A stretch of DNA of 64,000 bases from Bacillus rubiinfantis (GCA_000752035.1 CCFE01000030.1:186001-250000); one strand, 5' to 3'. Positions 35,723 to 45,382 are shown, counted from the stretch's first letter. Notes: a model not told the origin generated them from the sequence alone. Numbers and translations are program-made.

Positions 35723-36976
35723 TTATGATTTTTGAGCTCTCGGAAAGACAGCCTCAATAGTTGTTCCCTTACCTAGACTGCTTTCTACTTTTATTTTTCC
35801 ATGATGCTTATCAATAATCCACTTGGCAATGGACAAGCCAAGGCCTGTTCCTTCACCGGCAGTTCGTGCTTTATCACTTTGGAAGAAGCGGTCAAAAATT
35901 TTCGGAATATCCTGTTCAGGGATTCCAATTCCATTATCTTTTACACTGAGAATAATAGATGAATGGGTTTGTTGACAAGAGAGAAGAATTCTCCCCCCTT
36001 CTTGGGTGTACTTAAGGGCATTATCTAATAAAATGACAATCAATTGCTGAATTCTCTCTTTATCCGCTATAAATGTTACCGCTTCTTCTGCCTCCAATTG
36101 GAGCTCCTTTTCTTGGTATAGGGCAATGTCTTCATAATCATGAACCATTTCCTTTAGCAGTCCATCAAGACGAAATACTTGTTTGTTCATTTCCAATTGA
36201 TTAGAGTCAGATCTCGCCAGTGTTAACAAGTTGGCAACGAGCTTCGATAATCGCCTGGATTCATTCGAGATGGTTGAAACATCCAATATTTTATCCTGGA
36301 TGGTAGCCTTAGGGGAGCGAAACAACAGCTCTGTTTTTGCCTGGATGACCGCAAGTGGAGTACGCAGCTCATGAGAGGCATCGGAAACAAATTGCTGCTG
36401 TTTATTCCAGGCCTTTTGGATTGGTACTAAAGCGCGCCCAGCTAGGAAATAGCCTGAAGCAACGGCACAAATGATTCCGATACCGCAGCCAATCAAAATA
36501 ATCAGCAGCAGCCGCTCTAATAATTCCTTTTCCGAATTAACATTGCGAACAAATTGAATCGTCATTTTACCAATATTCGTATCAACCTGAAAGGCAATAT
36601 AGCGATAAGAAAATTGACCAACTTTGACATCTTCCAATGAACCTAGTTCTTTCGGGCGAATTTGCTTTTGATGATCTTGAAAAAGTGCAAATTCCCTCGA
36701 CTCTTCCGATAATAGCTGTTTTTTTCCATCCCATATTAAGGTCATGATCCTTGGATCTCGACGAATTAACTTCGGACCCTGTGGTTCTATCGGCCCCTGA
36801 TCTACCTGATTTGCCTTCTGCTCAAGCGATTCTACTGCCTCGATTAGTGAACGGTTGACATCTCGATACAATCTATTCTCGGTATACACATAAATTGTAC
36901 CACCAAGGATGCCAATTAGAATAATAAACACAAGTGAATTTAATAATGTCAGTTTAATAAGTGTTTGCCGAAACAT
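35723..36976 (-). CDS. Sensor histidine kinase of the efflux-linked two-component system
   Basis: 417 residues. Two membrane helices (about 8-28 and 157-180) enclose an extracellular sensor of about 125 residues. Then come HisKA with HELRTPLAVIQAKTELL, and HATPase_c with N, G1 (DNGIGIP) and G2 (GTGLGLSIA) boxes. It lies 9 nt after the response regulator and the PepSY/MacAB genes, probably one operon. Confidence 0.9.
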   Translation of the reverse strand: MFRQTLIKLTLLNSLVFIILIGILGGTIYVYTENRLYRDVNRSLIEAVESLEQKANQVDQGPIEPQGPKLIRRDPRIMTLIWDGKKQLLSEESREFALFQDHQKQIRPKELGSLEDVKVGQFSYRYIAFQVDTNIGKMTIQFVRNVNSEKELLERLLLIILIGCGIGIICAVASGYFLAGRALVPIQKAWNKQQQFVSDASHELRTPLAVIQAKTELLFRSPKATIQDKILDVSTISNESRRLSKLVANLLTLARSDSNQLEMNKQVFRLDGLLKEMVHDYEDIALYQEKELQLEAEEAVTFIADKERIQQLIVILLDNALKYTQEGGRILLSCQQTHSSIILSVKDNGIGIPEQDIPKIFDRFFQSDKARTAGEGTGLGLSIAKWIIDKHHGKIKVESSLGKGTTIEAVFPRAQKS

Positions 36977-36985
36977 AGTCCGCCC

Positions 36986-37657
36986 CTACTTTTCGTCAAG
37001 CATATAGCCGACGCCGCGAATAGTTTTTATGTCTGCATGATAGCCAAACGGCTCGAGCTTTTTACGAAGATGATGCATGAATACTTCAACAATGGCGATG
37101 GTCGTATCGGAGTCAAATCCCCAAACGCGGTCATAAATTTGCTCTTTTGTTAATATAGCACCCTTATTTTGGATGAGATATTCCAATAATTCGTACTGTT
37201 TAGCTGTTAATTTAATCGGCTCACCATCGACAATAATATCACGCTCCTTGCCAAACAACTCAATGCCGCGATATTTTACAGTTTGATTGGTCGTTAAGCT
37301 ACCGCTTCTCCTTAATAGAGCGCGAATTCGTGCCTTTAATTCAGCACCTTGAAATGGCTTCACTAAATAATCATCACCACCGCTGTCGAGCCCCTTAACC
37401 CGATCCTCTAACGAATCTCTCGCGGTCAGGAACAAAACAGGAATGGTTAGCCCTTCTTTACGAATCGTTTTTAATACTTGAAATCCGTCCATTTCCGGAA
37501 GCATCACATCAAGTACAATCGCATCATGGATATTCTGCCTTGCCAAAAATAATGCTTCCTCTCCATCTGATGCTTGGTCTACCTCAAACTCGTCCTTTAA
37601 CAGCTGGACAATTGATTCTAATAATGGGAGATTATCTTCAACCACCAATAAACGCAT
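36986..37657 (-). CDS. OmpR-family response regulator of the efflux operon
   Basis: 223 residues. Receiver domain with Asp in AIVLDVMLPEMDGF, Lys in LVKPFQG and the acidic pair VVEDN. The C-terminal winged helix ends TIRGVGYML. Its kinase follows immediately. The neighbouring MacA/B genes are the likely targets, a common arrangement for cell-envelope stress efflux. Confidence 0.92.
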   Translation of the reverse strand: MRLLVVEDNLPLLESIVQLLKDEFEVDQASDGEEALFLARQNIHDAIVLDVMLPEMDGFQVLKTIRKEGLTIPVLFLTARDSLEDRVKGLDSGGDDYLVKPFQGAELKARIRALLRRSGSLTTNQTVKYRGIELFGKERDIIVDGEPIKLTAKQYELLEYLIQNKGAILTKEQIYDRVWGFDSDTTIAIVEVFMHHLRKKLEPFGYHADIKTIRGVGYMLDEK

Positions 37658-37762
37658 GATTACCGCTCCTTAACACTAAGTAAATAACATAATAAGTCCA
37701 TTATATCGAAAAGGAGCGATAAACACATAGAATCGATTGGTTACGAATTGGTGTCAGGCGCA

Positions 37763-38296
37763 CTAAACCGCTTCTGCTTCAATTTTTCCTTTTTTCCTTC
37801 GTTTATCCGCTCTTAAGATTTTCATTGAGAGGTAGATTCCTGAGCCTGTTAAGAAAATCATCGCTACTGCCGTCAGGTCAATGAGCCACTTAATATTGGT
37901 AGTACCAATTCTCCCTTCATGCAAGCCCTTAATGATGCTCATGAATGAACCCGATCCCTCATTATCACCTTTTAAGCCACTGCGGTCAAAATTACCACCA
38001 GGTCCTGGGAATTGTCCATTTGCAGTGGTACCGTTCTGATTTGTTGTTGTTTGATTGTTTGTAGTTCCTTGAGATTGCTTCGTTGTTTGAGAACTAGAAT
38101 CTCCAGTTTGTGACGACGAATCAGTTGTTCCTTGCTGTTGTGGGATCTGCCCCGGTTGAAAATTACCTCTTTCTATTGTCTGGGACTGACCAATCAGCCA
38201 TGGTTCATTCATAATTAAACCTGTAATCGACTCCATTAAAATCAGTATCGAGCAAATTAACCCAATCCATAAATGAGCTTTTCTTGTCTTTTTCAT
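37763..38296 (-). CDS. PepSY-associated membrane protein
   Basis: 177 residues, starting at MKKTRKAHLWIGLICS after GGAGG. It has an N-terminal helix, a long linker rich in Ser, Thr, Gln and Gly (about 60-110), and a second helix (TAVAMIFLTGSGIYLSMKIL) near the C-terminus. PepSY-type proteins sit in the membrane near proteases or redox and efflux systems. The longer upstream frame is not used, because GGAGGAATAGAT precedes the chosen ATG. Confidence 0.65.
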   Translation of the reverse strand: MKKTRKAHLWIGLICSILILMESITGLIMNEPWLIGQSQTIERGNFQPGQIPQQQGTTDSSSQTGDSSSQTTKQSQGTTNNQTTTNQNGTTANGQFPGPGGNFDRSGLKGDNEGSGSFMSIIKGLHEGRIGTTNIKWLIDLTAVAMIFLTGSGIYLSMKILRADKRRKKGKIEAEAV

Positions 38297-38354
38297 ATCT
38301 ATTCCTCCATATTTTGAAAGATACTCTCTCTTGGTGCCAGGCACCCGGTTCCAC

Positions 38355-39521
38355 TTATTGGAATCTGAGTGCCTGAATTGGATTTAGTTTAGAAGCTTTA
38401 TTGGCTGGGAAGACACCAAATACAACACCAACCACAACTGAGAATAAGAAAGATAACAGCATTACATTAGTCGAGAAGGAAATACTCATATCCATTAGAG
38501 TAGAAACAAGTTTTCCTAAGCCTAAACCTGCTAAAATTCCAATGAGACCGCCCATTGCACTAAGGATGACAGCTTCAATTAAAAACTGCAGCAAAATATC
38601 CCGTCGTTTCGCGCCAATCGCTTTACGGATTCCTATTTCCTTCGTACGTTCTGAAACCGAAACAAGCATAATATTCATAATGCCGATTCCGCCAACAAGT
38701 AAGGAAATACTGGCAATACCACCGAGCATCATCGTCATCGTATCAGAAACGGAACTCATCGTATCCATAACATCCTGTTGATTTGTTACCCCATAATCAT
38801 CACTTTTCCCAGGAAAAAGGCTCGCCATCGTCAGTTTGATCCGATTCATGACAAAGTCCATCTGTTCCTCACTTTTCCCTTGGATATAAACTGTGCTAAT
38901 GGTCGTGCTGCCAACTAAACGCTGACCTGTGCTCAATGGAACAATCAGAACATTGTCACCGCTAGTACCCAGCGAACTTCCTTTAGAGGCCAGGACACCG
39001 ACTACCTTATATGATGTTCCATTCACTTGGATATGTTCACCAATCGGATTGTTTACGCCAAAAAGTGTTTCTGCTGTCTCTGAACCAAGGACCACGACCT
39101 TTTGCCGATATTCTACATCCAAATCGGTGATAAATCGCCCCTGACTGACGTTCGTATCACGAACGTCTGAATATGCTGCATTTGTTCCAGTTACACTTAC
39201 TTGCGAAGTGGTCCGATCTTTTTTTACGGTAACGCGCCCTGAAACAACTGGTGATACAGCTTTAACACCTTCTAAATCACTTAGCTCAGTGATTGTATCA
39301 TCCGTCAGCTCAATATCAGTACTGTAGGTATTCACAGTGAGTAAGTTTGTTCCTAATTGATTTATACTGCTTGTTACATTTTTTGCTGAACCTTGAGCAA
39401 TTGATACAAGGACAATAACGGAGGATACCCCGATAATAATACCCAGCATCGTCAGAACTGAACGTAATTTATTTGAACGAATGCTTCTTAATGCCATTTT
39501 AATGGATTGCAAGATTCTCAA
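38355..39521 (-). CDS. macB: MacB-type ABC transporter permease
   Basis: 388 residues. N-terminal helix after SIRSNKLRSVLTMLGIIIGV, large MacB_PCD periplasmic-type domain (about 45-230), then three FtsX helices with VSERTKEIGIRKAIGAKRRDILLQFLIEA. The start is TTG 39521, giving a 23-nt overlap with the ATPase gene and GGGGGTG just upstream. The product extrudes peptides or drugs with the adaptor and ATPase. Confidence 0.88.
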   Translation of the reverse strand: MRILQSIKMALRSIRSNKLRSVLTMLGIIIGVSSVIVLVSIAQGSAKNVTSSINQLGTNLLTVNTYSTDIELTDDTITELSDLEGVKAVSPVVSGRVTVKKDRTTSQVSVTGTNAAYSDVRDTNVSQGRFITDLDVEYRQKVVVLGSETAETLFGVNNPIGEHIQVNGTSYKVVGVLASKGSSLGTSGDNVLIVPLSTGQRLVGSTTISTVYIQGKSEEQMDFVMNRIKLTMASLFPGKSDDYGVTNQQDVMDTMSSVSDTMTMMLGGIASISLLVGGIGIMNIMLVSVSERTKEIGIRKAIGAKRRDILLQFLIEAVILSAMGGLIGILAGLGLGKLVSTLMDMSISFSTNVMLLSFLFSVVVGVVFGVFPANKASKLNPIQALRFQ

Positions 39522-40209
39522 ATAACACACCCCCATTCTCGAATAGCTGACCGTCCTGGATACTAACCATTCGTTTGGCCTGCTTAGCAATCTCTAAATC
39601 ATGGGTGATAAGGATGATTGTATGTCCTAAATCATTTAACTCCTGCATGAGCTGCAGAATTTCTTTACTTGTCTTACTATCAAGTGCCCCTGTTGGTTCA
39701 TCCGCCAAGAGAATCGCTGGCTGGGAAACAAGAGCCCTAGCAATGGCAACCCGTTGTTGCTGCCCCCCTGAAAGCTGAGTAGGCAGGTGCCCAGCACGTT
39801 CCTTTAGACCTACCCGACTTAGACCTGCCAGTGCCCGTTCTCGTCTTTCACTCGCTGACACTCCAGCATAAACTAGGGGTAATTCCACATTTTCCATGGC
39901 AGTCAACTTAGATAGTAAGTTGAAATTCTGAAAAATAAACCCAATCTTCTGATTACGAATTTCTGCTAATTGGTGTTCATTATATTTGCCAATATCTTTT
40001 CCATCTAATAGATATGTGCCTTTATCAGGTTGATCGAGACAGCCTAACATATTCATCAGTGTTGATTTTCCAGAACCTGATGGACCAATAATTGCTAAAA
40101 ATTCACCTTTATCAATTTCAAGTGATATATCATTTAAAGCATGGACAGTTTCACCGCCCAGTTTGTAAGTTTTAGTCATATTTTTTATTACAATAATTGG
40201 TTTGCTCAT
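39499..40209 (-). CDS. MacB-type ABC ATPase
   Basis: 236 residues of the LolD/MacB ATPase family. Walker A GPSGSGKST, Q-loop FQNFNLL, signature LSGGQQQR, Walker B ILLADEPTGALD. It energises the permease whose gene it overlaps at its 3' end. It overlaps the adaptor gene by one base at its start. Confidence 0.93.
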   Translation of the reverse strand: MSKPIIVIKNMTKTYKLGGETVHALNDISLEIDKGEFLAIIGPSGSGKSTLMNMLGCLDQPDKGTYLLDGKDIGKYNEHQLAEIRNQKIGFIFQNFNLLSKLTAMENVELPLVYAGVSASERRERALAGLSRVGLKERAGHLPTQLSGGQQQRVAIARALVSQPAILLADEPTGALDSKTSKEILQLMQELNDLGHTIILITHDLEIAKQAKRMVSIQDGQLFENGGVLFENLAIH

Positions 40210-41201
40210 TAGTTGCTGCTCCTTCCACCGCCGTTAGAGCTGCCACCATTACCACCGCTTGGAGGCATGCCACCGCCGGTCATACCGCCCATTCCTCCCA
40301 TGCCTTGCATCTTGCCGCTTTGTTGACTAGAGGATGAGCTATCTGAAGAAAGCTGCGGTAACTGAATCGTTTGGCCTTCGGTTAATCCCTTAGTGATTTC
40401 AACATATTCTTCATTAGCGATACCAGTTTTCACTGTTACTTGTTGCGCTGCATTCTCATTACTTTCAGAAGTTGTTGTTTGCTCATTGCTTGTTGCAGTT
40501 ACCAGAACATATTTTTCATCGTTATTGGTGTGAACAGCATCAACTGGAACATAAAGGGCATTTGATTTCGTTTGTGTTAAGATACTTGCTTCTGTACTCA
40601 TACCAATCTTTAAGTCTTTTGGTTTTTCAATATGAACAGTAACGTCAAAAGTAGTTGTCCCGTTTTCTGAGTTACCTTCCTTTGCAACCTTAGTTACTTT
40701 ACCCGTAAAGGTTTCATCAGGAAAAGCACTCACAGTCACATTTGCCGTTTGTTTCTTTTTCACTTTCGTTATATCAAGTTCATCAATCTGAACCACAGTT
40801 TGTAAATCATTATAGTCTGTAATATGAGCGACAACTTGGCCTTTTGTTACCCGATCACCGTCATCAACAGACACCGACGTGATTGTACCGTCTGCAGTTG
40901 CGGTAATCGGATCACTGCCATCAGTGAAGGTTACTAATTCCTCTCCCTCACTTACCTCGTCGCCGGTAGAAACCAAGACTTCATCGATTTCACTATTATC
41001 ATCATCAGCCTCAATATCATCACTCGTAACTGATGCAACCGTGCCTGATCCGCTCACCCGAACTTCTAACTTTCCTTTTTGAACGGTAGCTGTTCTAGTT
41101 TGCTGCACCACTTCTGCCGATCCTTTTTTGCTGTTATACCACTGAAATCCAACAAATCCAATGATTAGTACACTCACGATAATCCAAATCCATTTTTTCA
41201 T
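40209..41201 (-). CDS. macA: MacA/HlyD-type efflux adaptor
   Basis: 330 residues with an N-terminal membrane anchor (WIIVSVLIIGFVGFQWY), biotinyl-lipoyl-like halves (VRVSGSGTVASV, DGTITSVSVDDGDRVTKGQVV) and a beta-barrel region (TGKVTKVAKEGNSENG). The extreme C-terminus is a low-complexity run of Gly, Met, Ser and Asn (about 300-330). First gene of the operon macA-ATPase-macB-PepSY-RR-HK. The promoter lies in the 280 bp upstream, which also holds a terminator and a repeat array. Confidence 0.88.
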   Translation of the reverse strand: MKKWIWIIVSVLIIGFVGFQWYNSKKGSAEVVQQTRTATVQKGKLEVRVSGSGTVASVTSDDIEADDDNSEIDEVLVSTGDEVSEGEELVTFTDGSDPITATADGTITSVSVDDGDRVTKGQVVAHITDYNDLQTVVQIDELDITKVKKKQTANVTVSAFPDETFTGKVTKVAKEGNSENGTTTFDVTVHIEKPKDLKIGMSTEASILTQTKSNALYVPVDAVHTNNDEKYVLVTATSNEQTTTSESNENAAQQVTVKTGIANEEYVEITKGLTEGQTIQLPQLSSDSSSSSQQSGKMQGMGGMGGMTGGGMPPSGGNGGSSNGGGRSSN

Positions 41202-41323
41202 TTGCTTGGCTCCTTTTATTTATTCCATGGAGTAGTCCGGACCTACACCATCGGGTTGTTTCATTTATGAGCCTATTATTACGTGAGAACCTTAACTTAT
41301 CCTTAAGAAAAAATAATTGATTT

Positions 41324-41359
41324 TACAAAAAAACAGTCCCTCTACTTAAGAGGGACTGT
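41324..41359 (-). terminator. Terminator downstream of the ECF sigma gene
   Basis: ACAGTCCCTCT / AGAGGGACTGT perfect 11-bp stem. On the - strand it is followed by TTTTTTTGT. It separates the sigma/ytr operon from macA. Confidence 0.88.
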
Positions 41360-41395
41360 CCACTGGAGACGGACAAGTGTCCACGAAGGGTGCCA

Positions 41396-41480
41396 GGCAC
41401 CAAAGAGAAGGCACCAAAGAGAAGCACCAAAGAAGAGGCACCAAAGAGAAGCGCCAAAGAGAAGCGCCAAAGAAGGCACC
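41396..41480. repeat. Tandem GGCACCAAAGAGAA array
   Basis: Six head-to-tail units of 11-14 bp, GGCACCAAAGAGAA with small variants (GCGCCAAAGAGAA). The array starts inside a GGGTGCCAGGCACC element and ends just before the sigma-factor stop at 41483. It lies in the 3' untranslated region of that gene. Confidence 0.85.
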
Positions 41481-41482
41481 AT

Positions 41483-41986
41483 TCAAAGACATCTTTTGAG
41501 TTGTTTGCGAGCGCGGTATAGTCTTGTTTTGACGGTGCCGCATTTTAGGTTTAGCAGGTCAGCTATTTCTGTTTCTTTGAGGCCGTATTGCGTTTTTAAG
41601 ATGAGGATTTGCTGTGCATTGTTAGGAAGTTTTACTAGCATTTTGTCGATTTCTTCCTGAAATAGGCGGACACACACCTCATCTTCGAGATCTTCTTTAT
41701 TTCCGCATAAACCTGCTATCGGCTCTAATAATGAATGTTCAAGAAGCATGCAGCCCTTGCGCTTCTCCATCCGTAAAAAATCAATTGCCGTCCGCACCGT
41801 GATTGCCGACAACCAAGCACCGATTTTCGCTGGATCATCGATAGAATCCATTTTTCTATATGCTTTAAAGAAAGCCTCCTGAACGATATCCTCTGCAAGG
41901 AAGCAGTCTTTCACATATTGATAGGCAATAAATTGCAGCCGTGGTACATGCGTGGTATATAACTGATTAAAATCAATTGTGCACAG
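41483..41986 (-). CDS. ECF-type RNA polymerase sigma factor with apparent CTG start
   Basis: Region 2 (FIAYQYVKDCFLAEDIVQEAFFKAYR) and region 4 (LPNNAQQILILKTQYGLKETEIADLL, VKTRLYRARKQLK) are clear. Frame analysis shows the homologous N-terminal segment begins upstream of the first GTG (41914), which lies inside region 2. Going upstream the frame stays open but has no ATG, GTG or TTG before a stop. CTG at 41986, 6 nt after GGGGGAG, is the best start and gives 167 residues (reading CTIDFNQLYTTHVPRLQF after the initiator). A rare ATT start nine bases later cannot be excluded. No anti-sigma gene is adjacent. Confidence 0.72.
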   Translation of the reverse strand: MCTIDFNQLYTTHVPRLQFIAYQYVKDCFLAEDIVQEAFFKAYRKMDSIDDPAKIGAWLSAITVRTAIDFLRMEKRKGCMLLEHSLLEPIAGLCGNKEDLEDEVCVRLFQEEIDKMLVKLPNNAQQILILKTQYGLKETEIADLLNLKCGTVKTRLYRARKQLKRCL

Positions 41987-42016
41987 GGCGTTCTCCCCCT
42001 TTACCCTTATCTCTCT

Positions 42017-43984
42017 TTAATAATGCTGTTTTACAAAATCCGGGGCATGTTCCTCATCAAAGGACATAATCTCGTAGTAACCACCAATCTTATAGTAAAA
42101 AATCACCTTGTATTCTTTACTGTATCCTGCAGAGGCACTGTCAAGCAGCTGCTGCATTTGTGTCTTATCCGTTAGCTTCAGGGAGTTTCGCTTTGCTTCT
42201 AACTCTTGCTTACTCTTATCAGAGTCATCAAAATCAGACAAGTCCGTCTTTACAACAAGTACCTGTGAAAAGTCATCTGCTGTTACGCTCGCTCTATCCA
42301 ACAGTTTCTTCTCTTTAAACCAGTTTATGACATGTTGATAAGTCGGTTTGATTTCGGAAAGATTGATAAAATCTCCGTTCCGCATAATAAGATCAATCCT
42401 AGAACCGCGATCTTGGTAATACTGGCCGTCCTTATAAGATTCCACTAAAATGTCTTTCTTTAAGGCTGCTAGCACTTCTCGTATTTCTTCAGGATTAGAG
42501 ATTGACATTTGCTTACTTAATGGTCCATTAGCTTGGACATTAATCAGCTTAATTTTTTCCTCTTTTATCTTAAAAACAGGTTTAGACGCTAACTTGTATT
42601 CTTTCGATTCATAAATCGGTTGGAAAAGATCATCATACAGCCGCTGATTAACGCTATACTCACGGGTTATAGACTTGCCATTTTCCAATTTATACCTAAA
42701 AAGTAAATCCATCAACTGTTTATCTTTTGGCTGTCGCAAATCTCGGTCAGCAAGAATCTGCTTGTGTAATCTGCGAACTGCTGCAATATTATTTGTTTGT
42801 TTTAGTGGTTTAACTGTGTAGTATTCCTTATATTGGTCATCCCCGCTAAAATAAGCATAGGGATCATTGCTCAGCTGAACACTCTGAATTTCCGCTGCTT
42901 CTGGTATATTATTTTCATAAATTCCTAGTGCTTTTACGCCAATAATAAGGACCGTTACAACTGCCGCATAAATTATTAATCCTTTGATGCGGCCGAATAC
43001 CCTCCATGTTTTTTGCAGCACCATTTCGGCAATAAAGTATCCTAACACAGCCCCAACCAAATACCCAAATATCGTCCATGTTAAGTTGTCATTAGACATA
43101 CCGCTAAAATAGGTTCCACCGGTTAACATCGTACAGAACGTTACGCCGTAGCGGAAAATGCTACGTAACTTCGGAAAGGCAATTGCCTCTGCTGCCTGCT
43201 CTACATTCCGCTTTCTATAAAGAAATAGAGCCAGAAAATAGAATATCAATGATAACAAAAGATAAGCCCCAGCATCTTGCCATTGGAAAACATTCCCGTT
43301 CAATAGCGTTGCAAAGGTAATCGGTGACATTTTTTCTAATTGGCGATGAAGAAGAAAGTCACTAGGAAACCCATAAAGCAATTTTTTTAAGTTATAAAAT
43401 AACAGCAAAATCATTCCTACCGGGAAAAACAAAAAAATATATGACAGGACCGCATGGACAACGGATATCCCTGTAAGCATTGCAATCATGACACTAGCCG
43501 TATATAAAAGTAAGGAAATTATGATTGTCGTGCTAGTCCAGTAAAAAACATCTCCCAAACGAAAAACCGTACTAAAGTCTAACAACGCATGTAAGGCAAG
43601 AATAATACAGCTGGTTCCGATAACAGGAGTAATTAACAAGGCAACTCCTGTCAGTGCATAATGATGAAAAATCTTTTCTCGTTTTAAGGGCAGACTGTGC
43701 ATTAAATCAGCCGCCTGTTTCACATGAAGGAAGCGAAATAAAAATACGGCTAAAATAACCGGAACAATCACGAGCAAACCAAGCTGTAATTCAAAGTCTA
43801 ATTGAAACAGGGCATAACGATCAATGGCACCATCCTCAGGCAAGCGCTCCTCTGAATACATCATTAACAGGCGTATCGGCACTATAAACAGCAAGCCTAA
43901 GAAATAAACGATAGAAATCCAGCCGGTGCTTCTGCCTATTTGCTTCATGATTTCCTTATTAAACGATGACATTTTTGATGGCAT
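42017..43984 (-). CDS. ABC transporter permease of the ytr-like operon
   Basis: About 655 residues with two blocks of helices (about 20-260 and 275-380), then a large extracellular C-terminal domain of about 270 residues. The helix block resembles YtrC/D and BcrB-type permeases. The exported substrate is unknown, but ytr-type systems respond to cell-wall antibiotics in Bacillus. Start ATG 43984, 8 nt after GGGGGA, overlapping the ATPase gene. ATG 43948 is an alternative with AAGGA 4 nt upstream. Confidence 0.75.
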   Translation of the reverse strand: MPSKMSSFNKEIMKQIGRSTGWISIVYFLGLLFIVPIRLLMMYSEERLPEDGAIDRYALFQLDFELQLGLLVIVPVILAVFLFRFLHVKQAADLMHSLPLKREKIFHHYALTGVALLITPVIGTSCIILALHALLDFSTVFRLGDVFYWTSTTIIISLLLYTASVMIAMLTGISVVHAVLSYIFLFFPVGMILLLFYNLKKLLYGFPSDFLLHRQLEKMSPITFATLLNGNVFQWQDAGAYLLLSLIFYFLALFLYRKRNVEQAAEAIAFPKLRSIFRYGVTFCTMLTGGTYFSGMSNDNLTWTIFGYLVGAVLGYFIAEMVLQKTWRVFGRIKGLIIYAAVVTVLIIGVKALGIYENNIPEAAEIQSVQLSNDPYAYFSGDDQYKEYYTVKPLKQTNNIAAVRRLHKQILADRDLRQPKDKQLMDLLFRYKLENGKSITREYSVNQRLYDDLFQPIYESKEYKLASKPVFKIKEEKIKLINVQANGPLSKQMSISNPEEIREVLAALKKDILVESYKDGQYYQDRGSRIDLIMRNGDFINLSEIKPTYQHVINWFKEKKLLDRASVTADDFSQVLVVKTDLSDFDDSDKSKQELEAKRNSLKLTDKTQMQQLLDSASAGYSKEYKVIFYYKIGGYYEIMSFDEEHAPDFVKQHY

Positions 43985-44858
43985 AGCCAATGTCCCCCAT
44001 TTCATAAATAAAAATTTCTTCAAGTGTAAGCGGGAGCAAGTCAAAAATGACCGGATGGGTCTCACGGATTTGCTTAGCAATTATGTCCTCTTCACCTCTA
44101 ACAATACAGAGGGTGATACTACCACGCTTTTCAATATGCAGAGGGCATAGTTTTTTCAGCAATTGTTTCGGGACATCATCATGATACGCCACCTGAATTT
44201 TATGAATATCATTCTTTAATTCATCAAGTTCCTTTTGCATAATCAAGCTGCCTTTGTGGATGATGCCAATATGATCACAAATATCCTCAATTTCGCGCAA
44301 ATTATGAGACGAAATGAGAATGGTCATCTCCCGCTCTGCTACATCTTGAATCAGCAGATTCTTTACCTTTTTCCTAACAACAGGATCGAGGCCGTCCAAT
44401 GGCTCGTCAAGAATAAGAATATCGGGATTAACCGCAAGTGCTAAGATGAAAGCAATCTGCCGCTGCCATCCCTTAGAAAAAGTCTGGATCTTCTTCTGCA
44501 AATTTACATCGAACAGCCGAGCAAGCTGCTGAAAACGCTCCTCACTCCAGCTTGGATAGCAACTTTTATAGAAACGGGCCATTTGCTTCGTATTATATTG
44601 GGAAAAAGTAAAGGGTTGGTCAGGTATGAAAAAAATTTTTTGTTTTAAGCTTGGATTTTCGTAAACAGGAGCGCCGTTGATCATGATACTACCCTGGTCC
44701 TGTTTGTAGATTCCCGCCAGCAACTTGATTAACGTTGTTTTTCCTGCTCCATTTGAACCGATGAGACCGTAAATCGAACCTCTTTCAATCTTAAGGTTTA
44801 CGTCCTCGAGGGCTTGCAGCCGAGAAAATCGTTTACTAACCTGCTTCATTTCAATCAT
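43959..44858 (-). CDS. ytrB: ABC transporter ATPase of the ytr-like operon (YtrB type)
   Basis: 299 residues. Walker A GSNGAGKTT, signature-region FSKGWQRQIAFILAL (the degenerate FSKGxxRQ form common in this group), Walker B ILILDEPLDGLD and H-loop ISSHNLRE. It starts inside the 3' end of the GntR gene and overlaps the permease gene, so all three are coupled. Confidence 0.88.
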   Translation of the reverse strand: MIEMKQVSKRFSRLQALEDVNLKIERGSIYGLIGSNGAGKTTLIKLLAGIYKQDQGSIMINGAPVYENPSLKQKIFFIPDQPFTFSQYNTKQMARFYKSCYPSWSEERFQQLARLFDVNLQKKIQTFSKGWQRQIAFILALAVNPDILILDEPLDGLDPVVRKKVKNLLIQDVAEREMTILISSHNLREIEDICDHIGIIHKGSLIMQKELDELKNDIHKIQVAYHDDVPKQLLKKLCPLHIEKRGSITLCIVRGEEDIIAKQIRETHPVIFDLLPLTLEEIFIYEMGDIGYAIKNVIV

Positions 44859-45240
44859 GTTCTTCCCCTCCCCCTTTTAACGCATCTAAATCCTCGATAA
44901 GTTGAATTAAATCGCTCGCTGGAATACCGAGAAAAAGGGCCTCCAAAATAAGCCGTTCAAGCTCTTCTAAAACGTTCTTTAGTTTTTCTGTATCTTTAAT
45001 CTTAGGATTCGGATTAACAAAGCTCCCTTTTCCTTTTACTGAGTAGATAAATCCTTGTGATTCAAGTTCACGATACGCTTTCTGAATCGTATTTGGATTG
45101 ATGGTTAGCTCCGTAGCTAATGTCCGGACGGATGGCAACTGTTCATCGGGTTTTAGCATCTCATTCATGATTAGCTCCTTCATTTTATCCACCAATTGCT
45201 CATAAATCGGCTTCCGGCTCCTCATGTCAAGCTCAAACAT
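44851..45240 (-). CDS. ytrA: GntR-family regulator, YtrA subfamily
   Basis: 129 residues. N-terminal winged helix with RKPIYEQLVDKM, LPSVRTLATELTINPNTIQKAYRELESQGFIY, and a short C-terminal helical tail, the YtrA form without an effector domain. It likely autorepresses the operon and is relieved by envelope stress. ATG 45240 follows GGGGGGTCCGTT. The upstream stretch holds AGTGTA and TACACT half-sites at about 45263-45305, possible operator. Confidence 0.88.
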   Translation of the reverse strand: MFELDMRSRKPIYEQLVDKMKELIMNEMLKPDEQLPSVRTLATELTINPNTIQKAYRELESQGFIYSVKGKGSFVNPNPKIKDTEKLKNVLEELERLILEALFLGIPASDLIQLIEDLDALKGGGEEHD

Positions 45241-45343
45241 AACGGACCCCCCATCTGTATTAAGTGTACTATCATTCATAATACAGTTATGATTATATGT
45301 CATACACTGGAAAAAGGGAAGCTTTTTTTAAAAAATTGACCAT

Positions 45344-45379
45344 TAAAAAAACTCACCAAGATATTTCCCTGGTGAGTTT
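45344..45379 (-). terminator. Terminator of galR (or galK-E-T-M-R)
   Basis: AAACTCACCA / TGGTGAGTTT stem. Read on the - strand it ends in seven T. Confidence 0.85.
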
Positions 45380-45382
45380 AGA

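Noticed and set aside
41346..41543. 65-residue ORF over the GGCACCAAAGAGAA array
   Set aside because: The protein is a translation of the repeat on the - strand with no ribosome site, overlapping the sigma gene 3' end.
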